From JANWYT01 sp034437555 (GTDB taxonomy: Bacteria; Chloroflexota; Anaerolineae; Aggregatilineales; Phototrophicaceae), in assembly GCA_034437555.1 (NCBI GenBank), contig DAOTTQ010000018.1, positions 9,788-73,787 of the forward strand: a stretch of DNA of 64,000 bases. Reading direction: 5' to 3'. Shown here piece by piece: positions 18,301-26,333 of this stretch (the first letter of the stretch is position 1; every line of letters starts with the position of its first letter). The notes under the pieces are model-generated. The model was given only the letters and a program-made list of their open reading frames with translations, ran no database searches and had not been told where the DNA came from. The translations under genes and the position numbers were made by a program.

Positions 18301-18904
18301 AGACCAGCTCATCAGAAATCATAGCGCGTACCACGTCGTCGGGGATGATGGCAATTTTGTTCACTTCGTGAGACGTGCGAAAGCCGTCAAAGAAGTGGAT
18401 GAAGGGTAAACGCGCCTTCAAAACGGCACTGTGGGCAATCAGAGCAAAGTCATGGGCTTCTTGAACAGATGCCGAAGCCAAAAAGCCGAAGCCCGTAGAC
18501 CTCGCAGCCATCACATCACTATGGTCGCCAAAGATAGACAAGCCCTGTGTTGCCAATGAACGGGCTGCCACATGAAACACCGTTGCCGTTAGTTCGCCTG
18601 CAATTTTATACATATTGGGTATCATCAGCAGTAGCCCTTGCGAAGCGGTAAAGGTGGTCGTGAGTGACCCTGCTTGTAATGCGCCGTGTACTGCGCCAAC
18701 TGCGCCTGCTTCGCTTTGCATCTCTATCACGTGGGGGGTTGTTCCCCAAATGTTCGGCATATCTTTGGCAGCCCATTCATCCGCCCATTCCCCCATCGCA
18801 GAAGATGGCGTAATCGGGTAAATGGCAATCACTTCATTCACCTTAAAGGCAATTTGAGCAACCGCTTCATTGCCGTCTAGGGTGACATATTCGGTGGGTT
18901 TCAT
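15329..18904 (-). CDS. nifJ: Pyruvate:ferredoxin (flavodoxin) oxidoreductase
   Basis: About 1,191 residues from ATG 18904 (AGGGG 9 bases upstream). It converts pyruvate and CoA to acetyl-CoA, CO2 and reduced ferredoxin. All domains are fused in the usual order: N-terminal pyrimidine domain (YPITPSSAMGE), core transketolase-like domain (VVLMGSGCEAVHE), a domain with two 4Fe-4S clusters CxxCxxCxxxCP near residues 688 and 746, the Cys pair CAGCGETP near 818 for the proximal cluster, and a thiamine pyrophosphate domain (GGDGWAYDIDFGG) near 970-1020 ending in NTGGQMSK. Length is normal. Transcribed with the DHOD-like gene. Confidence 0.96.
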   Translation of the reverse strand: MKPTEYVTLDGNEAVAQIAFKVNEVIAIYPITPSSAMGEWADEWAAKDMPNIWGTTPHVIEMQSEAGAVGAVHGALQAGSLTTTFTASQGLLLMIPNMYKIAGELTATVFHVAARSLATQGLSIFGDHSDVMAARSTGFGFLASASVQEAHDFALIAHSAVLKARLPFIHFFDGFRTSHEVNKIAIIPDDVVRAMISDELVFAHRARGLTPDSPTLRGTAQNPDVYFQARETVNPFYAQCPSIIQETMDEFAKLTGRQYQLYEYYGAPDAERVVVLMGSGCEAVHETIDALMAQGQKVGVLKVRLYRPLDVQRFISAFPSTTKAIAVLDRTKEPGAVGEPLYTDVVSAVFEAWHAPLFPVIVGGRYGLSSKEFTPAMIKGVFDHLTTQNPKNHFTIGIEDDVTFTSLPYDPNFSIESDGVVRALFYGLGADGTVGANKNSIKIIGENTDNYAQGYFVYDSKKSGSMTVSHLRFGLNPIRSNYLITRANFIACHQATFLDRYDILEDAVEGGVFLLNTPISKEHVWDTLPRSYQQTILDKQLHFYVIDAYKVARDAGMKNRINTIMQVCFFAISGVLPRQESIDAIKQSIIKTYGKKGQEIVDMNLRAVDVTLEGMFEVSVPATLTSTQELLPPVTANAPHFVRDILGAMIARKGDSLPVSAMPNDGVYPTGTTQYEKRNLADEIPVWDSEVCIQCGKCAMVCPHAVIRIKAYDPEYAENAPDGFKSTPARDKEWNGLSYTIQVSPEDCTSCGICVDVCPAKNKMFSNRKAINMEVQAPLRDQEVKNWEHFVSIPELDRSLIKPGSIRQQQVQQPLFEFSGACAGCGETPYLKLISQLFGDRAIIANATGCSSIYGGNLPTTPWAKNEEGRGPAWANSLFEDNAEFGLGMRVALDKQMEYAKELIISLANEIGEPLAHDIVSAQQIDESDIYDQRQRVAELKQRLQTLQHPSVPALLSVADSLVKRSLWIVGGDGWAYDIDFGGLDHVISTGRNVNILVMDTEVYSNTGGQMSKATPRGAVAKFASSGKKLGKKDLGLMAMSYGHVYVAQIAMGAKDEHTLRAILEAEAYDGPSIIIAYSHCIAHGIVMKTAMQNQKAAVDTGQWLLYRYHPDRVLEGKNPLQLDSRPPKMPVKEYLRMENRFRMLEMSQPEESRHLFAEAQEDVNIRWALYQYLSERVVTNSDEKVGRDEH

Positions 18905-19035
18905 AATCAAAGTCCCCTCAAAAATACTTTTATAGACGTATATCCACATTATCTAATGAGGGGGCAATGTACAGTAGTGATGGGTGTAATGCTTTAGAGG
19001 GGCAAAATGCCCTATTTCGTGTTATGAGGTGTTTT

Positions 19036-19162
19036 GTAGGGACACCCGACGGGTGCGCACAATGCGCGCCCATTTTATATCACACATCATAGAAGAAAAA
19101 TTCCCTGCGAAGGCGGGGGATGCCCCCCATCACATACGGTACGGGCATGATAGTTCATGCCC
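19036..19162. repeat. Cluster of short palindromes, REP-like repeat debris
   Basis: In the 320-base gap between nifJ and the DUF3592-like gene. It begins GTAGGGACACCCGACGGGTG. Perfect palindromes are CACCCG-A-CGGGTG (19043-19055), GCGCA-CAA-TGCGC (19055-19067) and GGGCATGA-TAGT-TCATGCCC (19143-19162). The TAGGGxC lead followed by a hairpin resembles dispersed intergenic repeats common in Chloroflexota and cyanobacteria. A forward 88-codon frame here looks like chance. The rest of 18905-19226 shows no gene. Confidence 0.5.
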
Positions 19163-19226
19163 CAACAGACCAGAGCTATTAAGAGCGGACACACCGAATC
19201 CCGATAAAACTGTATGCCTCACCCCA

Positions 19227-19985
19227 TCACAGCATCTCATACATTGTATCGTTAAAGTAGCGCACCAAGACAGGCGTGCCAACAGGGGGCAGTAGCTCAT
19301 CACGGAGGTCTCTACGCATGTGGGACGCTTTGCCCTCTTTGCGTGTTAGCCCATCAGGCGACCTAAACATATACGTCACCTTCACCTGAAAATCACCGTC
19401 GCTATCCGTTTCACCCGTAATGCTCATAATTTCGCCCTCAATATCCCTGCCATGCCTAATGAGCTTACGCCAACGGCGCATACTATTTACCGCGCCAAAA
19501 ATGAAAACCCCAACAAACCCATTCCAACACAGAGAAAAAAGCACTAAAAAGATGGGCAATGCGGGGTCGGGTGCATTTAACGTGGCAATAGAGGGGTCAC
19601 TTTTGGCATACACCACTAAAAGCGGCTCGCCATTATTGGCAACCCCATACACTTCAGAAGATACAGAGGCTTCGTTGGTATAGGTTTGGTCGTTGACAAC
19701 ATAGCGATACGTCACATAGTACGAATCACCATCATCATCACTAGAGATACGCCGCGAAACAAACGTCCCTCGTATATTTTCACCCTCTGTAGAAAGCAAA
19801 CCATACTCATAAGTGGTGTAGACTGCTATCGCAATGATAAACAACCCCGCAAGGATAAACGGGATAAAGAAAAATAACAGGCAACCACTCGTCCCCCCTT
19901 TGGGAGACTTGTCGATGCCCGCTAGATAATTCTCATGCGAGGGGTTCAACAGAAAGACATCTTGTCCGTTTTTTCTTTTGTTCAT
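19227..19985 (-). CDS. DUF3592-like membrane protein
   Basis: About 252 residues from ATG 19985 (AGAGAAG upstream). An N-terminal cytosolic stretch is followed by a hydrophobic segment near residues 35-60 (LLFFFIPFILAGLFIIAI). An extracytoplasmic beta domain follows (GTFVSRRISSDDDGDSYYVT...YVVNDQTYTNEASV), then a second membrane segment around 135-160 and a second beta-rich domain ending PVGTPVLVRYF. The paired VxYxF/VxYxY domains match DUF3592. Function unknown. Monocistronic by spacing. Confidence 0.75.
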   Translation of the reverse strand: MNKRKNGQDVFLLNPSHENYLAGIDKSPKGGTSGCLLFFFIPFILAGLFIIAIAVYTTYEYGLLSTEGENIRGTFVSRRISSDDDGDSYYVTYRYVVNDQTYTNEASVSSEVYGVANNGEPLLVVYAKSDPSIATLNAPDPALPIFLVLFSLCWNGFVGVFIFGAVNSMRRWRKLIRHGRDIEGEIMSITGETDSDGDFQVKVTYMFRSPDGLTRKEGKASHMRRDLRDELLPPVGTPVLVRYFNDTMYEML

Positions 19986-20039
19986 CGTGGCTTCTCTGTC
20001 TGTATGAGCGATCACAATACAGAGGATTATAACCCGTTT

Positions 20040-20657
20040 TTACTTACCGCGATTGCTGGCTAAAATGGGAAGCGCGTCATACAAGAACGCTCCTTCAAAA
20101 TCACCCACTTCTTTCTTTTTGCCACTCCACGATGCCACATCCATCCGAATAACCGTTGTGCGCCGTAGTTCTTCTGGCACAGGGGGCTGATAGTGCGTGT
20201 TTGGGAGCAAGTGAGGCGCGTATTTATCTAAGATGGCTTGAAGCGCGTCTGTGGCTTCTTCGTCCGATTCGACAACGTGAACCGCGCCAAAAACCGTTAC
20301 ACCGGCATATTCTACGCTAAATTCAAGCGCGGTGGGCGCGGGTAATAGTCGCCCCATTTCCATAATGCTAAAGCAAGCTTGGTCGGGGGCTTGGGGCGCG
20401 GTAATGTTGTCACGGGTGCGCCCACCGTGTGCCGTATGAATGTAAATGCAGTCTTGGGCTTCGTCATACACAAAGATATTGGTGTTCATAAAGGGTTGCC
20501 CTTCATGCACCGTTGCCAGTGTTCCCACAGGGGCGCGTTTAAGAAACTCAATAATCCACGCCTCATCTGTTACCGCGCGGTCGCGGCGGCGCACCCATGA
20601 AGCATCGGTTCTTTCTGTGGCAATGTGGGATGGGGGTGTAGCGGTATCTTGGGTCAT
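20040..20657 (-). CDS. Pyridoxamine 5'-phosphate oxidase-like FMN-binding protein (Nim-like)
   Basis: About 205 residues from ATG 20657 with AGGAG 9 bases upstream. The split-barrel flavin fold is seen in RAPVGTLATVHEGQPFMNTNIFVYDEAQDCIYIHTAHGGRTRDNI, and the second half carries SVEYAGVTVFGAVHVV. The layout matches the NimA/PNPOx-like class, which binds FMN or haem and may reduce small molecules. It is not canonical PdxH, which lacks this N-terminal layout. Its role here is unknown. Confidence 0.82.
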   Translation of the reverse strand: MTQDTATPPSHIATERTDASWVRRRDRAVTDEAWIIEFLKRAPVGTLATVHEGQPFMNTNIFVYDEAQDCIYIHTAHGGRTRDNITAPQAPDQACFSIMEMGRLLPAPTALEFSVEYAGVTVFGAVHVVESDEEATDALQAILDKYAPHLLPNTHYQPPVPEELRRTTVIRMDVASWSGKKKEVGDFEGAFLYDALPILASNRGK

Positions 20658-20830
20658 TATGTCAGTCTCCTTTAGCATCAGCAAGCAAGTTCCCTGTTTT
20701 TATACTAAAGAAGATGCTTGCCCATGTCAGTATGTCCATAAGACCACAACGCTTGCTAGAGACACTCTACGCCAAGACTTTCCCAAACTCGTGTTTATGC
20801 GTTTTTGTCGGGATTGCGTATAACGTCTCA

Positions 20831-21292
20831 TTAAACCCCAAAAGAGAGCCTGCCTTGTATGGGGTTTTCGTTATTTTGTGCGGCTAGCGTTACAGATTCT
20901 GCAGGGTTATCAAGTAACCGCGTGTCTAAGCTCGCATCATCTTCTAACGGCGGTTCATCAACAATCAGGCGATTGAGCATCCATGCTACGCCAAAGTACG
21001 GCAACGTATAAGACAATGCTCCAAAAAGTGGTACGTAAAATGGTAATCCAGTCTGATGGAGGAGCATATACAAGAACGCTGTATGAAGAGTAGCACTCAG
21101 GGTCATTATCCCTACCCCCGCCCGTTGCCACTTTTGATACACCAATAGCCCCACCAAAATAGAGCCTTGTGACAACAGCACGTACAAATGCCCGAACATA
21201 TCATCAGATGCAAATGTGCCAAAGCCCAAAACCGTGTAGAAAAGAACCATAAACGCACTGAAAAAATAAGTCAGGCGTTTAGCACGCACCAC
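20831..21292 (-). CDS. Small integral membrane protein, unknown family
   Basis: 153 residues with four hydrophobic segments (about 8-28, 38-52, 60-78 and 84-105) and an acidic cytosolic tail. GTG at 21292 is the assigned start. Immediately upstream, three copies of the hexamer AAACGT (21299-21316) would encode KRKRKR in frame, so the true start could lie a little further up, but no better start codon is visible. No family recognised. Confidence 0.6.
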   Translation of the reverse strand: MVRAKRLTYFFSAFMVLFYTVLGFGTFASDDMFGHLYVLLSQGSILVGLLVYQKWQRAGVGIMTLSATLHTAFLYMLLHQTGLPFYVPLFGALSYTLPYFGVAWMLNRLIVDEPPLEDDASLDTRLLDNPAESVTLAAQNNENPIQGRLSFGV

Positions 21293-21397
21293 AGCTTCAC
21301 GTTTACGTTTACGTTTCGTGGGTAGCCTGCTTTCTAAAGAGATACAAAGCGCATAGCCAATGCTCTAATTATATCATCCAAAGACCCCCAAAAAGCA

Positions 21398-21943
21398 TTA
21401 AAGACGCTTGCGCCAATAGGCAATGGTTGCGCCATCATTGCTAAAATCCCCCATCTTTACGGGCGGAAAGAGCGCACCTAGCGTATAAACGGCTACATTT
21501 TCAAACAACGCCACTGCCAAAACCATATGTAATAACACAGAGTCGCCATTAAGTAACAGCAGCCCCACAAAAAGCACGACACACGCAATCGCGCTAAATA
21601 TCGCGCCCCCAATTGCCCGTTGGATGTGTGCCTGTGGTGGCACGTCGTTTTCGCCTTCTTGGAGGTATTCACTACGCCCCAGCAAGCCCCAATAGGTAAT
21701 GCCTATCATCGGATAACCTGCGCGTCGGGCGGTGGTGCTATGCCCCAAGTGATGCCAAATGCTACCCACATAATGCAGTATCGCCAGCAAAACGCCCGCG
21801 ATTAACGCCTCTATCAATGGCAAGCCTAGCACCAGCGTAATGACCGTAAACAACACCACCAGACCCAAGAATACCACGCCTGTAATCGCTTCAACGACCA
21901 CATCCAACCCTGCCAAGCGAAATGAAAAAAGTTTCTGTTTCAT
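21398..21943 (-). CDS. M50-like membrane protein with a degenerate zinc-protease motif
   Basis: 181 residues. Hydrophobic segments lie at about 20-40, 42-62, 105-125 and 132-152. The segment IWHHLGHSTTARRAGYPM aligns by eye with the HExxH...A.R.G motif of site-2 proteases, but the catalytic Glu is His (HHLGH). The second family motif, normally NPDG or similar, appears as FSNDGATIA near the C-terminus. The fold is probably retained but proteolysis is doubtful. AGGGGA lies 9 bases before ATG 21943. Family assignment is inference. Confidence 0.55.
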   Translation of the reverse strand: MKQKLFSFRLAGLDVVVEAITGVVFLGLVVLFTVITLVLGLPLIEALIAGVLLAILHYVGSIWHHLGHSTTARRAGYPMIGITYWGLLGRSEYLQEGENDVPPQAHIQRAIGGAIFSAIACVVLFVGLLLLNGDSVLLHMVLAVALFENVAVYTLGALFPPVKMGDFSNDGATIAYWRKRL

Positions 21944-22040
21944 CTTAAAAATCCCCTATTTTCAGTGCTAACATACGCGAGATTGTAGCGTGTGTGTGGC
22001 GAAGTCGCAAAAAGACTCCCATCGTTGCAACAAAGGGGGC

Positions 22041-22108
22041 TTGACAATACCGTGTGACATACAGTATATTTTTACTGTGTGTGATACAGTACTGTTTGAT
22101 GCACAGTA
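22041..22108 (+). promoter_or_regulatory. Sigma70-type promoter with ACAGTA operator array
   Basis: TTGACA at 22041-22046, 18-base spacer, TATATT at 22065-22070. Overlapping it is ACAGTA-N6-TACTGT (22061-22078), a perfect inverted repeat. A perfect 10-bp palindrome ACAGTACTGT (22086-22095) and a further half-site ACAGTA (22103-22108) follow. Binding of a dimeric repressor would block the -10 and start site. No regulator gene is adjacent. Confidence 0.7.
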
Positions 22109-22165
22109 TCGCCTAAATTACGCAAATCGAGTGCTTCTATATTTACCCAAAAAGAGGAAACCCTA

Positions 22166-22543
22166 ATGGTAACAGAAACCCGAATTTATCTCTCCGCGTC
22201 GTGGGCAGTGCTTATGCTCATCTATTTATGGGGGGATGTGCTAAGGCTAATGAGTGGAAATGTTGTGGCGGGGGAACTTGGGGACGGTGTAAAAGGCACG
22301 CCCACCATGTATTTATTCATTTCTGCGTTAATGCTCATTCCTATTTTGATGGTCTTTTTGTCGCTGGTATTGCCTTATGATGTGGCACGATGGGCAAATA
22401 TCATCCTGGCAGCGTTCTTCTTCTTGATGAACATTACTAGCATACACACTTACCCGGCGCCTTTTGACCGCTTTTTACTCGCGGTAAGCCTTGTCTTTAA
22501 TGTGCTTACTATCGCTTACGCTTGGCGGTGGGAAGGGCTGTAA
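22166..22543 (+). CDS. Four-helix membrane protein, possibly DUF6326 family
   Basis: 125 residues, nearly all hydrophobic, with four predicted membrane segments (about 8-28, 46-68, 74-94 and 98-118). MVTETRIYLSASWAVLMLIYLWGDVLR resembles the opening of DUF6326 proteins, whose function is unknown. GAGGAAACC precedes the ATG. It is the only gene downstream of the strong promoter and operator array at 22041-22108, so its expression appears tightly controlled. Confidence 0.7.
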   Translation: MVTETRIYLSASWAVLMLIYLWGDVLRLMSGNVVAGELGDGVKGTPTMYLFISALMLIPILMVFLSLVLPYDVARWANIILAAFFFLMNITSIHTYPAPFDRFLLAVSLVFNVLTIAYAWRWEGL

Positions 22544-22559
22544 CTAGAAGTCACAGCCC
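22535..22559. terminator. Hairpin at convergent gene ends
   Basis: GGGCTGTAAC / GTCACAGCCC with one mismatch and a 5-base loop spans the stop codon of the small membrane protein and lies just beyond the stop of the ABC exporter gene. There is no clear T-run on either side, so it is only a weak terminator candidate. Confidence 0.4.
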
Positions 22560-22569
22560 CAAAAACGCC

Positions 22570-24312
22570 TTATCCCTTGTGGGCAAGGCTGGCGCGTGTG
22601 GTATCTTCGTATAGATTGCCCTCTTGCACCACAAAAATTCGGTCAGCGTCGCGTATCGTAGACAGGCGGTGGGCAATCGTAATGCTCGTGCGCCCTTTTA
22701 GCACACGCGCCAGCGCAGTTTGGATGTCTTGTTCGGTTTCAGTATCAATGCTACTGGTCGCTTCATCTAGCACCAAAATGCTGTTTGGGCTGTGAATCAT
22801 GGCACGCGCTAACGCCAATAACTGCCGTTGCCCTTCGCTTAGGTTTGCGCCACTGGGCAACAATGGGTAATCAAACGTATTTGGCAAACGCTGGATAAAG
22901 CGCATGGCACAGGCAATCTCACACGCCGATTGCATTTGTTCTAGGGTGACGTGGGGGTTAAATAGGCGAAGGTTATCGGCGATTGTGCCACTGAAAATAT
23001 AGGGGTTTTGTGGCACAACGCTCACGTATTGGCGCAATTCCTTAAAACTTAATGCTCTTAAATCCACTCCACTAACTAAAATGCGTCCTTCATGCACATC
23101 ATAGTACCGCGCCAAGAGCTTGACTAAGGACGTTTTGCCTGCTCCTGTTGCGCCCACAATGGCAATGCGCTCGCCTGCGTTAATGCTAAAATTGACGTTC
23201 TTTAGCACAGGGTGGGCGTGTTCATAGCCAAACGTCACATTTTCAAACGTTACCGTAGGCGAAAAATCTTTAATAACGGTAGGATGAGCAGGCTCTTGGA
23301 TAGTGGGTTGCACTTCTAGCATACGAGCAATACGCTCGCCGGCACTTAGCCCCGTTTGAATTTGTGCGAATTGTTCGGCAAGCTGTAAAATCGGCTCAAA
23401 GCTACGGCGCAAATACTCAATAGAGGCAATCAGCATCCCCAACGTTGCCCACCCCGCCAAAACACCGCTGCCACCGCCCCATAACAAAATCGCCAACCCC
23501 AACGTGGTAAGCAATTGCAAAATCAGCGCATACAGCGTATACGCATCACGTAACACAGTAAAGATATTGAGCATGTCCATGCTTACATCGTCAAACTCGC
23601 GCTCACTAACGGCTTGCCGATTAAACAATTGCACCACCAACATCCCGTTAAATTGCTCGTTGATATACGCTTGAAACTCGCCCATCACGCGGTGAAATTT
23701 ATCCGAAGCCTCACGCACACCACGCCTAAAATACAGGCTTGCCCACGCCATAAACGGAATCACGGCAAGGCTAATGAGGGCAAGTCGCCAGTTCAGCAAG
23801 AACATCACCCCAATAATGCCCACTAGCGTAATCATATTACTGACTACCATCACGACACTGGTAGAGAGCAATTCTGTAAGGGCTTCAATGTCATTGGTAA
23901 TGCGCGAGACAATTTTGCCTACGGGCGTGTTGTTAAAGAATGTCATATCTTGTTTTAGAATGTGTTCATACAGGTGTTGGCGCAATCTAACGAGTGTGTT
24001 TTGTCCGATGCTGTGTAGCCAATACATCTGGGCATAGCGCACCACAAAAATGAGGAAGATAATCCCCACATACAATAAGCCAATGCGCCACACGCCATCT
24101 AAATCGCCCACCACAATATAATCATCCACTGCCACCTGAATCAGGTAGGGCAAAACCAGATTAAGCGCACTAATCACAAACAACAGCCCCAACACCCCCA
24201 ACACTTGAAAGCGATAAGGGCGCAAAAATCGCCATAAAAACCGCACCAAATAGCCATCGCTCATGGTGCGCGTTTTCTTTAGTTCACCTTGCGAGATAAT
24301 GCCCTGTGCCAT
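22570..24312 (-). CDS. ABC exporter, catalytic half-transporter (permease-ATPase)
   Basis: About 580 residues from ATG 24312, with GGAG 9 bases upstream overlapping the end of the partner gene. Six membrane helices (about 20-310) precede a nucleotide-binding domain: Walker A GATGAGKTS, signature LSEGQ (altered from LSGGQ), Walker B ILVLDEATSS with the catalytic Glu present, and switch His in IAHRLST. With the upstream half it should form a heterodimeric type IV exporter like TM287/288 or BmrCD, moving drugs, lipids or peptides outward. Substrate unknown. Confidence 0.92.
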   Translation of the reverse strand: MAQGIISQGELKKTRTMSDGYLVRFLWRFLRPYRFQVLGVLGLLFVISALNLVLPYLIQVAVDDYIVVGDLDGVWRIGLLYVGIIFLIFVVRYAQMYWLHSIGQNTLVRLRQHLYEHILKQDMTFFNNTPVGKIVSRITNDIEALTELLSTSVVMVVSNMITLVGIIGVMFLLNWRLALISLAVIPFMAWASLYFRRGVREASDKFHRVMGEFQAYINEQFNGMLVVQLFNRQAVSEREFDDVSMDMLNIFTVLRDAYTLYALILQLLTTLGLAILLWGGGSGVLAGWATLGMLIASIEYLRRSFEPILQLAEQFAQIQTGLSAGERIARMLEVQPTIQEPAHPTVIKDFSPTVTFENVTFGYEHAHPVLKNVNFSINAGERIAIVGATGAGKTSLVKLLARYYDVHEGRILVSGVDLRALSFKELRQYVSVVPQNPYIFSGTIADNLRLFNPHVTLEQMQSACEIACAMRFIQRLPNTFDYPLLPSGANLSEGQRQLLALARAMIHSPNSILVLDEATSSIDTETEQDIQTALARVLKGRTSITIAHRLSTIRDADRIFVVQEGNLYEDTTRASLAHKG

Positions 24313-24316
24313 GCGC

Positions 24317-26095
24317 TTAGTCTCCTGCTTCGGGGTAAAGGGTTTGCGATGCGTCTTGCATTTCACGTTCTACCATGCGCGCATAGGCGGGGTTGCTTGC
24401 CATAAGGTCGGTATGCTTGCCTTGTGCGATAATGCGCCCTTCATCCATCAAAATCACAATGTCAGCATCTTTTACCGTGGCGATGCGATGCGCGATGATG
24501 AGGCTTGTGCGTGTTTGTAGCACTTGGCGCAAGTCGCCTAAAATTTGTGCGGCGGTATTGACATCCACACTAGAAAGCGCATCATCTAGCACCAAAATGG
24601 AGGGATTTCTGATGATAGCGCGGGCAATGGCTACCCGTTGCTTTTGCCCACCCGAAAGCATCACGCCTTTTTCGCCCACCATCGTATCTATTCCATAGGG
24701 CAATCGTGAGAGGTCATTAGACAAGCGCGAGATGTGAATGGCTTGGTGCAGTTCGTCTTCGCTAATGTTGTCCTTGCCCATGCGAATATTTTCATGGAGG
24801 GGCTGGCTAAACAAAAACGTTGACTGTGGCACATACGCCACCGCTTGGCGCAAATCGTTCAGGTGCAGGTCGCGCACATCCACACCGTCAATCATCACGC
24901 GCCCTTCGCTTACATCCATCACCCTAGACAACAAATTAACAAGAACCGTTTTGCCGCACCCTGTCGCGCCCACAATCCCCACCACTGTACCCGCAGGAAT
25001 GTGCAAGTTAATGTCCTTTAGTAGCCACTTGCCCTCTGTGTGATAGCCCACGCCTTCTAGGCGAATGTCCCCTTTAGCGTTCTCTAGCGTTTGCGCGCTG
25101 GATTTATCGGCAATAAGAGGGGGCTGTAAAAGGGGCGTAACGCGCATAAGCGCACCACGCGCCTGCATAAATCGCTGGTAAATAGTGCCAATTTCTAGCA
25201 GGCTTTTGCTAATAAAGGTGAGATACAGCAAGAATTGGGTAAAGTTTCCCAGCGTCATGCGCCCTTCTAGTGTCATGATGCCGCCCACCAGCACCACCAC
25301 CCCCGCCGCCAAATTCGCAATAGCTTGGGGGAGCATCCCGACAGGCTCGTTACGGCGTTTGAAGTACAGCCACGTACGCTTAAATTTTTGGTTTTCTTCG
25401 TCAAATTTTTTGGCGGCATCGGCTTCACGCCCAAAGCTCTTAATGGTTTGGATGCCCGATGCTGTGTCTTGCACCAACGAAGCCAGCACGCCTTGTTGGT
25501 CTTGAACACGGGTAGACAAGGGGGTAATTGCCAGCCCCGCCCACATCTGTAAAGACGTACTAACGGTTAAAACAACAAACACAACCAGCGTTAGGCTGGC
25601 ATCTATCTGTGAGAGCAATACAAAGGTTAGGGCAAGCCCCATAATGGCACTTGCGCCACGGTTCATCCCAATGGCAAGCAATCGCCACACAAATTGTAAA
25701 TCGCTGTACATCCGTGAGATGAGTTCGCCCACAGAGTATTTTTCATAAAAAGATTGGTCTAGCGTGACCATATTGGCAAAGATAGCTTTCCGCATGTCAT
25801 AGTGTGTTTCATACGCTACCACACCGCTATAATGCCGTTGCCCAAAAAACGCCAGTAATGTCAGCAAGCTAAACAGTATCAGCAAGCCGATGTCCAGTAA
25901 AATTTGCCCTAAGTCAATGCCCCGTGACAAACCATCCACAATAACACCAATAATGTATGGCTCTAACGCAGAGGTTAAGCCCCCCGCCGCCCCGCATGAT
26001 ACCGCCATTGTGGCAGCAAAAGGGTGTTGTTTGATGTGAAATACAACCCAATTGAAATTAGCTTCTTTGGGTTTGGGTGGGGTTATGGTTGCCAT
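24317..26095 (-). CDS. ABC exporter, degenerate-site half-transporter
   Basis: 592 residues. Six membrane helices are followed by a nucleotide-binding domain with Walker A GATGCGKTV near residue 370, canonical signature LSGGQKQR, and Walker B ILVLDDALSS in which the catalytic Glu is Asp. The His switch (IAHRIAT) is intact. Together with the altered LSEGQ of the partner this gives one consensus and one degenerate ATP site, as known for heterodimeric exporters. Upstream lies a promoter (26143-26170). The downstream partner starts within its stop region, so translation is coupled. Confidence 0.92.
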   Translation of the reverse strand: MATITPPKPKEANFNWVVFHIKQHPFAATMAVSCGAAGGLTSALEPYIIGVIVDGLSRGIDLGQILLDIGLLILFSLLTLLAFFGQRHYSGVVAYETHYDMRKAIFANMVTLDQSFYEKYSVGELISRMYSDLQFVWRLLAIGMNRGASAIMGLALTFVLLSQIDASLTLVVFVVLTVSTSLQMWAGLAITPLSTRVQDQQGVLASLVQDTASGIQTIKSFGREADAAKKFDEENQKFKRTWLYFKRRNEPVGMLPQAIANLAAGVVVLVGGIMTLEGRMTLGNFTQFLLYLTFISKSLLEIGTIYQRFMQARGALMRVTPLLQPPLIADKSSAQTLENAKGDIRLEGVGYHTEGKWLLKDINLHIPAGTVVGIVGATGCGKTVLVNLLSRVMDVSEGRVMIDGVDVRDLHLNDLRQAVAYVPQSTFLFSQPLHENIRMGKDNISEDELHQAIHISRLSNDLSRLPYGIDTMVGEKGVMLSGGQKQRVAIARAIIRNPSILVLDDALSSVDVNTAAQILGDLRQVLQTRTSLIIAHRIATVKDADIVILMDEGRIIAQGKHTDLMASNPAYARMVEREMQDASQTLYPEAGD

Positions 26096-26142
26096 TTTTA
26101 GAATAGCCTTTTTAATTGAAGGGTTTACAGCGGTGAAAATCT

Positions 26143-26170
26143 ATCATAACAGAGGGGTTTTGAGGGTCAA
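26143..26170 (-). promoter_or_regulatory. Promoter for the ABC exporter operon
   Basis: On the minus strand, TTGACC (26165-26170), a 16-base spacer and TATGAT (26143-26148), the last preceded by TGT in an extended -10 arrangement. It lies about 48 bases before the ATG at 26095. Confidence 0.6.
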
Positions 26171-26265
26171 GTGGGGTTTTTGCGGTTTATGCGTTTTTTT
26201 GAATAATTGCGTGTGTTTTTGATGAAAAATGTATTTTTCTGGTTTTTAGTGCAAATGTCCACACG

Positions 26266-26305
26266 TAAAAACACCCCGCCTGACGGTGTGCATCGGGCGA
26301 GGTGT
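26266..26305 (-). terminator. Rho-independent terminator of the FHA-sigma-trxB operon
   Basis: A near-perfect stem pairs ACACCCCGCC (26271-26280) with GGGCGAGGTGT (26295-26305), with one mismatch. On the minus strand it is followed directly by TTTTT. It lies 28 bases beyond the trxB stop. Confidence 0.82.
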
Positions 26306-26333
26306 GACAGGGCTTAGGGGAATGGGGTATCGC

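Noticed and set aside
19029..19295. 88-codon plus-strand frame in the repeat gap
   Set aside because: It spans the palindromes and the end of the opposite gene, with atypical composition.
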